From an uncultured Gemmataceae bacterium (lineage in GTDB: Bacteria > Planctomycetota > Planctomycetia > Gemmatales > Gemmataceae): 64,000 nt of DNA. The notes beneath the pieces are model-generated. The model worked only from the letters and a program-made list of their open reading frames with translations. It was not told the origin of the DNA and searched no databases. The stretch spans positions 1-64,000 of the forward strand of contig CALDUY010000014.1 in the NCBI GenBank assembly GCA_937923405.1, given 5' to 3'. Positions 46,873-54,338 of this stretch are shown here, piece by piece; within the stretch, counting starts at the first letter, position 1; every line of letters begins with the position of its first letter. The translations under genes and the position numbers were made by a program.

Positions 46873-47802
46873 TCAGGCGGCAACGAAACGTGCTTTGCGC
46901 TGGGCGGCGCGGATTGTCGCCACGCTGCCGGAGTTGAACGCCAGCGCGTCAGCCTCGATGCCATCGGAAAAGATGACGCCGTTCTCCGGCATGTGCGATT
47001 CCAGACATAGCTCCTCTCCTTCATCCACAATTCCCGCGGCCAGTTTCACGCCCGACGCTCGACTCAGGAACGGTTCGCGAACTACAAACACCAGTCGCGG
47101 ATCGGACCATTCCAGCCGTAGGGTGGGTAGCTTGGACGACTTTTTGGAACCCAGTAACGCTGACACCGCTCGGGCCATGTTCTGCGTCGAGCTGAGCCAG
47201 CCAGTGGATCCCGCTCCAGTGGACACCAGCACACCCGAGGACGACTGTCGTTCCGTTTGCCCCTGCCAGGTGAGACTGTAGCGCGACGAGACGTGCGTTC
47301 GCTGACCGATGTAGAAATCGTTGAAGGCTAGCAGCTGTTGTCCATCATTCAGCTGCACTTCCGCCATGGTGATCTCATGGCAGGTCACTCGTCCTTCGAG
47401 GACGCGAGCGACGACGTGCGGAGCCTTGTCTGGCGAGAACGGCAACAGAATGCCGTCGATTCGCGACGGATCCGGATTAACGCCGACGATCATCTGACCG
47501 TCGAGATACTTCGCCGTGTTCGACACCAGCCCATCACGACCGAGAACGACCACGGCATCGGCTGGATCGAACAGGAAGTTGGGCAGAAAGGTCCAGTCGA
47601 TGCACTGGACTTTGCGCCCCAGATTTTCGAGCTGACGCAGCAGTTTGCGGGCGACTCTGGTGAACACCTCATGCTCTTGCTCGTAGTCGGAAAAGTCCAG
47701 GCCCATGTGTTCGATGTAAAACTTGGCTTGCGGCAGGGTGTTGAAGCGATTGATCAACTCCTCCAACCGCGTTCGCCGAGTCACGACGACGATTTTTTCC
47801 AT
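46873..47802 (-). CDS. NAD-kinase-like (ATP-NAD kinase fold) protein
   Basis: A 309-residue protein. The central nucleotide loop reads ADAVVVLGRDGLVSNTAKYL: the catalytic Asp of the NAD-kinase GGDG motif is kept but the second Gly is Arg. The second motif, normally N-E, reads LLAFNDFYIGQ. The Gly-rich loop is GVLVSTGAGSTGWLSS (cf. VSTPTGSTAYS in NAD kinases). Family resemblance is clear but it is a divergent branch, so it may phosphorylate NAD+, NADH or another substrate. It is downstream of an SPFH gene and shares the locus with an NrtR-type regulator, which fits an NAD(P) role. The 5' gap of 154 bases holds a strong hairpin. Confidence 0.75.
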   Translation of the reverse strand: MEKIVVVTRRTRLEELINRFNTLPQAKFYIEHMGLDFSDYEQEHEVFTRVARKLLRQLENLGRKVQCIDWTFLPNFLFDPADAVVVLGRDGLVSNTAKYLDGQMIVGVNPDPSRIDGILLPFSPDKAPHVVARVLEGRVTCHEITMAEVQLNDGQQLLAFNDFYIGQRTHVSSRYSLTWQGQTERQSSSGVLVSTGAGSTGWLSSTQNMARAVSALLGSKKSSKLPTLRLEWSDPRLVFVVREPFLSRASGVKLAAGIVDEGEELCLESHMPENGVIFSDGIEADALAFNSGSVATIRAAQRKARFVAA

Positions 47803-47894
47803 AACGCACCTGCCTTTCGTGAAACCCGTGTGCCTGAGAGTGAATTTCTGAGAACTGTGGAGATCGGTCTCCTCTCTCCGAGCGGGAAGAGGGG

Positions 47895-47933
47895 AGACGC
47901 TTATTTCCCTAAAGTGGAGAGAAATAAGCGTCT
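47895..47933 (-). promoter_or_regulatory. Perfect 13-bp intercistronic hairpin
   Basis: Arms AGACGCTTATTTC (47895-47907) and GAAATAAGCGTCT (47921-47933) are perfectly complementary with a 13-base loop. It lies between the SPFH stop and the NAD-kinase-like start. On the minus strand there is no T-tract after it, so it is unlikely to be a plain terminator. It may set relative expression or mRNA stability, or be an operator. A weaker GGTCTCC/GGGGAGAC inverted pair lies just beside it. Confidence 0.6.
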
Positions 47934-47956
47934 ATATTATGAGGCACGTCGCTGGC

Positions 47957-48922
47957 TCACTCGTCTCCATTGCGATGCAGCAGTGAGTCGAGCAACTCCG
48001 GCGAGATGTTTAGATTGCCGACCTTGGTGGCATTGGCCGCGATCTCCTGGAAGGCCATCGCCACTAACAGGCGTGGATCCATGTCGCGCGAGGCCAGTAC
48101 TTGTAGTGCCTTGGCGTCGAGCTGAGACAACGGCTCCAGCGTGGCCTTGACCATATAAGCCTGGGCATCGGCCCGAGTCTTCATGTTGTCCGCCTCGGTG
48201 GCCACCAACTCCTTGCGGCATTCTTCCAGCGCGATCTGGCCGGAGAGTTTCGTCTCCTCGATTTCGCGTTGCTTGGTCTGGACAGCCACTTCCGTAGCCA
48301 GTTCGTTCTCGCGAATGCGTCGCTCCTGTTCGACGGCGTTGTTGCGGCGATAGTAGATGGCATCATCCGCCTCGCGCAACAGCCGCTCCCGCGCCTCCGC
48401 TTCGAGGGCCTTGCTGGTCTCCGGTACCGGCTTGATGGCTAACACCGAGAAGCCCAAGACTTCCACGCCCAGGGCCGAGAGGACGGTGGATCCCCGCAAA
48501 GCCGTTAGCACCTTCTGAGCGATGGCGTCGGCTTCGAGCAACACACTACGCAACGGTCGCGATTGCACCTCGGCTCGCACGGCAGTTTGGGCCGCATAGG
48601 TAATCCGTTGCGGAAGTTTCTCCACGTCTTCCGAAGCATACTCCCCATTGGGCGTCAAGCTGAAATCGAGCAGTTCAGCGAGGCGCTTGGGCTCCTGCAC
48701 ACGGAAGGTGAGGTGTCCCTGCACAGTAACAGCCTGAAAATCGGCGGTCGTATCCTGAAAAATAAACGGTACGTCAGTACTCGCTACCGGCACAGCCACC
48801 AAAGTGGTGCGCGGCGCGAAATAGAAGAACGACAGACCCAACCCCTCACGTTTGACCCGGCCACCGGCATACTGCAGCACATAAGTCGTCGGAGCAGCCT
48901 TGTAGTAACGGATTCCCAGCAT
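47957..48922 (-). CDS. SPFH/band-7 domain protein, soluble
   Basis: A 321-residue protein. The SPFH (prohibitin/flotillin-like) domain covers ~residues 20-190 (TTADFQAVTVQGHLTFRVQE; AQTAVRAEVQSRPLRSVLL; ALGVEVLGFSVLAIKPVPE). A long charged coiled coil (~195-275: NAVEQERRIRENELATEVAV and following) and a short C-terminal helix follow. No membrane helix is seen, unlike most stomatin-type members. ATG 48922 has AAGGAGG 7 bases upstream. Its promoter and two palindromes face the NrtR-type gene; the NAD-kinase-like gene is downstream. It probably forms an oligomeric scaffold; function unknown. Confidence 0.88.
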   Translation of the reverse strand: MLGIRYYKAAPTTYVLQYAGGRVKREGLGLSFFYFAPRTTLVAVPVASTDVPFIFQDTTADFQAVTVQGHLTFRVQEPKRLAELLDFSLTPNGEYASEDVEKLPQRITYAAQTAVRAEVQSRPLRSVLLEADAIAQKVLTALRGSTVLSALGVEVLGFSVLAIKPVPETSKALEAEARERLLREADDAIYYRRNNAVEQERRIRENELATEVAVQTKQREIEETKLSGQIALEECRKELVATEADNMKTRADAQAYMVKATLEPLSQLDAKALQVLASRDMDPRLLVAMAFQEIAANATKVGNLNISPELLDSLLHRNGDE

Positions 48923-48952
48923 GGCGACCCTCCTTGCCTCTGTTGAAGAGGC

Positions 48953-49006
48953 TATTAGTGTTATTCTCACACTAATACTACGCTAGACTTTGTGTTGAGT
49001 CAACAC
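48953..49006. promoter_or_regulatory. Divergent promoter region with two palindromic operators
   Basis: Palindrome A: TATTAGTGT (48953-48961), 7-base loop, ACACTAATA (48969-48977). Palindrome B: GTGTTGA-G-TCAACAC (48992-49006). On the minus strand a strong promoter reads TTGACT (48998-49003), 17-base spacer, TAGTAT (48975-48980): B covers the -35 and A lies at the -10/+1. On the plus strand, TAGACT (48984-48989), 17 bases, TATCAT (49007-49012) puts B exactly in the spacer. Both palindromes contain the half-site TAGTGT read on one strand. They are the obvious binding sites for the divergent NrtR-type regulator. Confidence 0.75.
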
Positions 49007-49051
49007 TATCATACCAGAAATTCGTTTTTTTCTTGGTTGGGAGGAGTCGCC

Positions 49052-49762
49052 ATGACCAAGCGGAAGTACGTCTATGACTGGCCTCGGCCCGCGGTGACCG
49101 TGGACATGGCCTTGTTTACGGTCGCCGGAGCGTTGAACCAGCTGCGGTTAGAAGTGCTGCTCATCCAGCGAGACGAGGAACCGTTTCGCGGACGGTGGGC
49201 GTTGCCCGGTGGCTTTGTTCAGGAACATGAAGACTTGCACGCCGCCGCCGCACGCGAACTGGCGGAGGAGACGGGTTTGAGGGAAGTGATTCTCGAACAG
49301 GTCGGTGCGGTCGGCACTCCCGGACGCGATCCGCGCGGCCACACGATCACCGTGGTCTGGGCGGGTCTGGTGCCTGGCGATCGAGCCGTGCTCAAGGCGT
49401 CTGGTGACGCCCGCGCCGCCAAGTGGTTCGACGTCATCGCTCTGCCGAAGTTGGCCTTCGATCACGATGTGATTCTGCGGCTAGCTCTGTCGCACCTGCG
49501 GCACCGCCTGGCCGAGGCTCCGGTTTGCTTTGAACTGTTGCCCAGCAGCTTCACGCTCAGCGAACTCCAGGCGGTCACCGAAGCGATTCTTGGCCGCCAA
49601 CTCGATCGCCGCAATTTTCGCCGCAAGGTCCAAGAACTAGGACTGGTCGAGCCGAGTGAGGGCACCCGGCAAGAGGGAGCGCATCGCCCAGCTCAGTTAT
49701 ACCGCTTCGTCCCCGGTGCATTCGAACGCTATCGAGGCAAAGAGCGCAGCCTACCGTTCTGA
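49052..49762 (+). CDS. nrtR: NrtR-type Nudix-winged-helix regulator
   Basis: A 236-residue protein. N-terminal Nudix domain with a fully intact box: G-x5-E-x7-REL-x-EE-x-GL (GGFVQEHEDLHAAAARELAE followed by ETGLRE) at ~residues 58-83. C-terminal winged-helix domain (FTLSELQAVTEAILGRQLDR; RRKVQELGLVEPSEG). NrtR proteins repress NAD-metabolism genes and bind ADP-ribose through the Nudix domain; many have lost catalysis, but here the catalytic residues remain, so it could also hydrolyse. GGGAGGAG lies 6 bases before ATG 49052. It is divergent from the SPFH/NAD-kinase-like operon and faces two operators. Confidence 0.85.
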   Translation: MTKRKYVYDWPRPAVTVDMALFTVAGALNQLRLEVLLIQRDEEPFRGRWALPGGFVQEHEDLHAAAARELAEETGLREVILEQVGAVGTPGRDPRGHTITVVWAGLVPGDRAVLKASGDARAAKWFDVIALPKLAFDHDVILRLALSHLRHRLAEAPVCFELLPSSFTLSELQAVTEAILGRQLDRRNFRRKVQELGLVEPSEGTRQEGAHRPAQLYRFVPGAFERYRGKERSLPF

Positions 49763-49771
49763 CGCGGCAGC

Positions 49772-50830
49772 TCAATGACGCGGCAGCTTGGCAAACTGGG
49801 CATAGGCTTCAGCGACTTTGCCCGTTTTGACATCGCCCATGTGGACGTAGATGCCGTAGCGAAGTTTCAGATGTTCGCCCTTGGCCAGCTTGACGGGCGT
49901 GTTGTTGCCCGCGCGATCGGGGAAGCCAGCATGCTTCTCGCGACCGAACGGATTGGCGGCCATCAGGCCGTAGTTGCCGACGTGCCAGCAGGTATCAATA
50001 GGATTTCTCGGATCGGCAAAGAGGGCAATTCCCGCCTTGTGTAGTTCGTCCACCGGACCGGAGTAGTCGCACCAGGCGGAGAGCAAGCCCCAGCAACCGG
50101 TCTTGTCCTTGTTGGGGCGCTTGCCCTCGCCGGTCTTGCCGTCGGCGTTGGTTAGCAGTCCGCCACGATCGCCACGCATGCTTTCCCGGACGCGCACGCC
50201 CAGGGCACCTTCCTTGGTGTCGGCGAAGGTGATCGGATAGTCATTCGCGGCCAGGTCGATGTCCAGCACCAGTAGATTCGCTCCCGGGGCAGCGTGGAAG
50301 TAGTGGATTGTCCGCGTCTCGTCGAGGATTTTTTGCCCCTCGGCGGTACGCCATTCGTTCGTGGTGCGGACAGAAGCATGATTCTTGGTCTGCACCGGTT
50401 TATCAACCTTGGTGCAGACGATCTTGCCGTGTCCCTTAGCTTCCGACCAGAAGTCGATGCCGACCACGTTGCGGAAGTGCTTTTTGAACTCCAGCCCCTC
50501 GGGAACCACATCGCCATGACAGAACCAGATCGATTTTTGATGCGGATGATCCCCCCTTTTCACCTCTGGATCATCTTCAATAGGCCAGCCGCGCGTAACC
50601 GCCTTGCCCTCCAGCGCGTAAACGGGGTAAAAGTAGGGTTTCGCGACGGACTCGGCGAAGTGATAGCGGGTGAACAGGTTCTTGCCGTGACGAAAGTCGA
50701 TGTGATTCTTTTCGACTACGATTTCCGGAGCGTCTCGCTGAGCAGGAGGCTGTTCACGGCTGAACACCAGTGGAGCCGTCGCACCGAGTATCAGGAAAGC
50801 CACCGTCGCGAAACCTTGTTGCACGGTCAT
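49772..50830 (-). CDS. Secreted PmoA-family (DUF6807) protein
   Basis: A 352-residue exported protein. Signal peptide at ~residues 1-25 (FATVAFLILGATAPLVFS). The conserved DUF6807/PmoA-family pattern is present: AKPYFYPVYALEGKAVTRGW, GDHPHQKSIWFCHGDV, GKIVCTKVDKPVQTKNHASV-like, RGDRGGLLTNADG-like segment, YSGPVDELHKAGIALFADPR and WHVGNYGLMAANPFGR. The name is misleading: this is not a methane monooxygenase subunit; its role is unknown, possibly sugar-related. GGAGG lies 6 bases before the ATG. Confidence 0.88.
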   Translation of the reverse strand: MTVQQGFATVAFLILGATAPLVFSREQPPAQRDAPEIVVEKNHIDFRHGKNLFTRYHFAESVAKPYFYPVYALEGKAVTRGWPIEDDPEVKRGDHPHQKSIWFCHGDVVPEGLEFKKHFRNVVGIDFWSEAKGHGKIVCTKVDKPVQTKNHASVRTTNEWRTAEGQKILDETRTIHYFHAAPGANLLVLDIDLAANDYPITFADTKEGALGVRVRESMRGDRGGLLTNADGKTGEGKRPNKDKTGCWGLLSAWCDYSGPVDELHKAGIALFADPRNPIDTCWHVGNYGLMAANPFGREKHAGFPDRAGNNTPVKLAKGEHLKLRYGIYVHMGDVKTGKVAEAYAQFAKLPRH

Positions 50831-50924
50831 GGGTAACCTCCAGGGGTGAGATGAGCGGGCTTGACGCCAACCTTGATAGCGGTTTTCCTATGGCGTCACT
50901 GCTGATTCGAGAAGGAGTCTTTTT

Positions 50925-52541
50925 ATGCGCGTATCTGTTGTATTAACGCTGGCCCTGGCTACGATGCTCGGCGGAGCGGCAGCCAGCCAGGCCGAGCCGG
51001 GCGCGAAGCCGACTGTGCTGCTTCGGATGAAACCTCTGGAAGAGTTGATCGGCGACTTTCGCTTTCTGATCAAGGAAGCGGGCAAGGAAGAAGAAGGCAA
51101 ACAACTCGAAGGCTTGCTCAAGGCGCGGACCGGCCCCAACGGCTTGGAAGGCGTCGATGTCAAAAAGCCGATCGGCTTGTTCGCCAACCTCAAGCCCAGC
51201 CTCAACGAAAGTGAGGTCATGCTGCTGTTGCCCATTGCCGATGAGAAGACCTTCCTGGCCTTTCTCGATTCGCTGAATTTCAAGGCCGAGAAAGACGCCG
51301 CTGGACTGTACACCATGCAGGTCGAGAACGTGCCCGTACCGTTGATGTTCCGCTTCGCCAACGGCTACCTGTACGGCTCGGCCAAACTCAACGAGAAGAT
51401 GACTCTGCCGGCCAAGGAGCAGTTGCCCGCGCCGGAGAAGATCCTTGCCGGAGGCGGCGTTCTCTCCCTGACGCTGAACCTGGATCAACTCCCTGAGCAG
51501 GTGCGCAAACTCGGCGTGTCGGCCTCGTCGATGATGTTAGGCGAGATGAAGGATCAAGATCTCCCTGGGGCGACCGACAAACAAAAAGTCCTGTGGGCGG
51601 CACTGCTCGACGAGGCGGCGCATCAGGTCAAGGCTCTGCTCGAAGGAGGCACCAAGATGGAGCTGAAGCTCGATCTGGATCAGAAGGCACGCGATTTGTC
51701 GCTGGCATTCAGTCTCGATGGCCAGCCCGGCTCGACGTTGGTGAAGAACCTCGCCAGTCTGAAGCCAACAGGCAGCGTGGCAGCGGGAATAGCACAAAAA
51801 GACTCTGTTATGGGCGGATTTTTACATCTCTTCTTGCCCGAGTCGGTCAACAAGGCCGCCGCCCCAGTCATCGAGGAGGCGATCGCCCAGGGGCTGGAGA
51901 ATATTGACGCCAACGCTCGGGATTTGGTCACGCCCTTGGTGAACAAGTTGAAACCAACCGCGACGGCGGGCAAGCTCGACGTTGGCCTGGACATGCGCGG
52001 GCCAGGCAAGAAGGGCAAATACACCGTGGTCATGAGTCTCCAGGTGGAAAAGGGGGCGGAGATTGAAAAGGCCATCAAGGCTCTGATCCAACAGGTGCCC
52101 GAGGCCAGCAATGCGATCAAGACCGATGTCGATAAGGAAGGCGGAGTCAATATCCATCGCGTAACGCAGCAAGAAGGTGTCGACGAGCAGACCCGCGAGT
52201 TGTTCGGCACTGGTCCACTGTACCTGGCGATTCGCGACGATGCCTTACTGGTGACGATGGGAGAGGATGCCTTCAGCGCCATCAAGCAAGCGATCCAGGC
52301 CAAGCCAACTGTGGGCCAGCCGATGCGGGTGACTCTGTCCGCCGCCAAGCTCGCTCCGTTGATGGCGCGAGAGCAGAAGGAAGCACCGGCAGCAGCCAAA
52401 AAGGCGTTCACCACGCCCGGCAGCGACCAGATGCAGTTTAGCATCGAAGCCGGTGAACGGCTCGAAGTGAAGCTCAGCATTAAGACTGCTCTGATCTCCT
52501 TTGCCAGCTATCTCGACCAGCTGAACAACGGTGGTCAGTAG
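50925..52541 (+). CDS. Secreted protein of unknown function, planctomycete type
   Basis: A 538-residue exported protein. Signal peptide MRVSVVLTLALATMLGGAAA with cleavage around SQA-EPG. The rest has no family I recognise: alternating helices and strands rich in Lys/Glu/Leu, with repeated patterns such as LLPIADEKTFLAFLDSLNFK and LGEMKDQDLPGATDKQKVLW. No lipobox, no membrane helix after the signal. AAGGAG lies 6 bases before the ATG. Convergent genes do not overlap it. Confidence 0.8.
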   Translation: MRVSVVLTLALATMLGGAAASQAEPGAKPTVLLRMKPLEELIGDFRFLIKEAGKEEEGKQLEGLLKARTGPNGLEGVDVKKPIGLFANLKPSLNESEVMLLLPIADEKTFLAFLDSLNFKAEKDAAGLYTMQVENVPVPLMFRFANGYLYGSAKLNEKMTLPAKEQLPAPEKILAGGGVLSLTLNLDQLPEQVRKLGVSASSMMLGEMKDQDLPGATDKQKVLWAALLDEAAHQVKALLEGGTKMELKLDLDQKARDLSLAFSLDGQPGSTLVKNLASLKPTGSVAAGIAQKDSVMGGFLHLFLPESVNKAAAPVIEEAIAQGLENIDANARDLVTPLVNKLKPTATAGKLDVGLDMRGPGKKGKYTVVMSLQVEKGAEIEKAIKALIQQVPEASNAIKTDVDKEGGVNIHRVTQQEGVDEQTRELFGTGPLYLAIRDDALLVTMGEDAFSAIKQAIQAKPTVGQPMRVTLSAAKLAPLMAREQKEAPAAAKKAFTTPGSDQMQFSIEAGERLEVKLSIKTALISFASYLDQLNNGGQ

Positions 52542-52552
52542 AAGAAAAAAGA

Positions 52553-52675
52553 GCGAACACGGACCTACGGTACACGGATCGACAACCACGGATTAAAACG
52601 GATCAGAACGATCCTTGCGAACGGCTTCGCGAAGAGCAGGGGGGGTGTCTCCGTGGGACGTGGCTCCGTGTTCGC
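52553..52675. repeat. Structured intergenic element bounded by 11-bp inverted repeats
   Basis: GCGAACACGGA (52553-52563) and its exact reverse complement TCCGTGTTCGC (52665-52675) enclose ~100 bases. Inside are repeats of the core CACGGAT/ACGGAT (three within 35 bases) and a second inverted pair (GGCTTCGCGAAG). No open frame. It looks like a small MITE- or REP-like element, just upstream of the PII gene. Confidence 0.55.
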
Positions 52676-52702
52676 CTTCGTGCAACTAAGTCGGTCGAGC
52701 AG

Positions 52703-53017
52703 ATGAAACAGTTGATGATCGTGGTGAAGCCGTTTCGAGCCGAGGCGGTGTTACGGAAACTGGCCGAGTTGGGAGTTGTCTCTTGTGTGGTTCGCGAGGC
52801 CAAGGGCTACAGTCGTCAGAAAGGCTATCTCGATCGCTACCTGGGCAGCGAGTACAGCATGGCCTTTCTGCCCAAGGTGGAGATAACGGCGAGCGTGGCG
52901 GACGAGCAGGCGGAAGAGATTGTCGACGCCGTCAGTCGCACGGCTCGTACCGGTCGGATGGGGGATGGCAAAATCTTTGTGCTAGCGCTGGTGCAGAGTG
53001 AGATGCTGGAGTTTTGA
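52703..53017 (+). CDS. PII-family nitrogen-regulatory protein
   Basis: A 104-residue PII (GlnB/GlnK-like) trimer subunit that senses 2-oxoglutarate and ATP/ADP. N-terminal MKQLMIVVKPFRAEAVLRKL, the T-loop RQKGYLDRYLGSEYSMAFLP carries the conserved uridylylation-type Tyr (SEYSM), and the C-terminal signature is TGRMGDGKIFVL. No amtB or glutamine-synthetase gene is adjacent. It stands alone after the structured repeat. A weak GAGC precedes the ATG. Confidence 0.93.
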   Translation: MKQLMIVVKPFRAEAVLRKLAELGVVSCVVREAKGYSRQKGYLDRYLGSEYSMAFLPKVEITASVADEQAEEIVDAVSRTARTGRMGDGKIFVLALVQSEMLEF

Positions 53018-53068
53018 AGTGGAGCGAGCCGACCGCCAACGTCGCCGACTCGCTCGGAACTGACCCGC

Positions 53069-53383
53069 TCACCAGACGCGCGGATAATACACCACGCCCG
53101 GTGCGGGATAAACGATCCTCGGCCCAGCATAGTAGGTGTAGGCCGGCATATACGGCCGCACTACCGGGGTGTAGAACGCGCCATACACCGGAGCGACATA
53201 GGTGTAGCGAGGGTAGTACACCGGCGCGACCACCGGGCGATAGTGCGGGTAGTAGGCACCGTAGTACCCGTGGTAGCCGCCATAATAAGCACGTCGCCAG
53301 GTGGCTTCGGCCTGACTGGGGGTCAGGGCCACCACTCCCAGAGCCGCAGCTCCGAGAACGATCGACAGCAGCAGACTTCGCAT
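53069..53383 (-). CDS. Secreted Tyr/Pro-rich low-complexity protein
   Basis: A 104-residue exported protein. Signal peptide (LLLSIVLGAAALGVVALT) with cleavage near SQAEA. The mature part is about one-quarter Tyr, with repeats such as YYGGYHGYYGAYYPHYRPVV and YYPRYTYVAPVYGAFYTPVV. It resembles structural or matrix proteins with Tyr cross-linking potential. GGAG lies 9 bases before ATG 53383; the longer frame above it is not used. Convergent with the PII gene. Confidence 0.8.
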   Translation of the reverse strand: MRSLLLSIVLGAAALGVVALTPSQAEATWRRAYYGGYHGYYGAYYPHYRPVVAPVYYPRYTYVAPVYGAFYTPVVRPYMPAYTYYAGPRIVYPAPGVVYYPRVW

Positions 53384-53420
53384 GAGGATTCTCCTTCGTT
53401 GCGGGGAAACGCGGGCCTCC

Positions 53421-54338
53421 TCATTCATGGTAGACGATCGTGCCGGCTTGGGAATCGCTATTGCGCCGCTTTCTCGGCCAGTAGCGATACGCCAGCGCTC
53501 CCAGGATACAGATTCCCCCAAAAACGGTCGCGAATGTCGGCTTCTCTTTCTCGGGAGCGATCAGGTAGGCCCACAGCGGGTTGAGCAGCGGTTCCAGCAG
53601 CGTCAACGTGCCCGCTTCGGAGGGAGTGACCGTGCGTAGCCCGCGAGCCATCAGCAGGTAGGGCAGGCCCATCTGCACGGTGCCGAACAGGGCCAACCAG
53701 AGCAGTTGCGGCCCGGTCGGCAGTCCCAGATGCCAGACGAACGGCCCCAGCATCACCGCGCCGGTGAAATGGTTGACGGCGGTCAGCCAGATCGGCGAGG
53801 CCTCGCGCATCAGCCGCAGGCCCAACAGCACCAGCGCGTAGCCCAGGCCGCTCGCCAGCCCCAGTAGCACGACGACGACCTGCTCACCATGCCAGCCGCC
53901 GGCCACGATGATGCCGATGCCGACCAGGCCGATCAGCACCGAGAGCAAGCCGCGTCGTTCAAGGGGTTCGCCCAGCCAGCAGAGGCCCGCCAGATATAGC
54001 CACAACGGCGCGGTGTACTGCAACAAAATGGCGTTGGCCGTCGATCCCAGAGCCATGGCCGTGATGAAGACAGCGTTCATCGCCGTAAACGCCAGCGCCG
54101 TGCCCAGCATCAGTGGACGAAACGACACGTCGCCGCGACGGAGGAAAGGCCCCATCGCCAAAGCGGCAAACAGCACGCGAAAGGTGGCGATCTGTAACGG
54201 GGTCAGCTGTGGCTGGTGCAGTCCCAAGCTGGTCGGCTCGCACAACACGCGGGTGAATAGTCCGCTCAGGCTCCAACCCAGCGCCGCCAACAGGATCAAC
54301 ACTCGGCCTAAAACGGGAGAAGCAGTGGGCGCGTTCAT
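53421..54338 (-). CDS. EamA/DMT-family membrane transporter
   Basis: A 305-residue protein with ten hydrophobic helices in two EamA repeats: LIKLAALGWSLSGLFTR-like helix 1 (VLILLAALGWSLSGLFTRVL), ALAFTAMNAVFITAMALGST, GLLSVLIGLVGIGIIVAGGW, then the second half (FGTVQMGLPYLLMARGLRTV, EAGTLTLLEPLLNPLWAYL). Such transporters export amino acids or metabolites. ATG 54338 overlaps the stop of the upstream aminotransferase (ATGA), so an aminated product may be exported. Confidence 0.88.
   Translation of the reverse strand: MNAPTASPVLGRVLILLAALGWSLSGLFTRVLCEPTSLGLHQPQLTPLQIATFRVLFAALAMGPFLRRGDVSFRPLMLGTALAFTAMNAVFITAMALGSTANAILLQYTAPLWLYLAGLCWLGEPLERRGLLSVLIGLVGIGIIVAGGWHGEQVVVVLLGLASGLGYALVLLGLRLMREASPIWLTAVNHFTGAVMLGPFVWHLGLPTGPQLLWLALFGTVQMGLPYLLMARGLRTVTPSEAGTLTLLEPLLNPLWAYLIAPEKEKPTFATVFGGICILGALAYRYWPRKRRNSDSQAGTIVYHE

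Noticed and set aside
47895..47933. Hairpin as an intrinsic terminator of the SPFH gene
   Set aside because: No T-tract follows on the minus strand; kept as a regulatory element instead.
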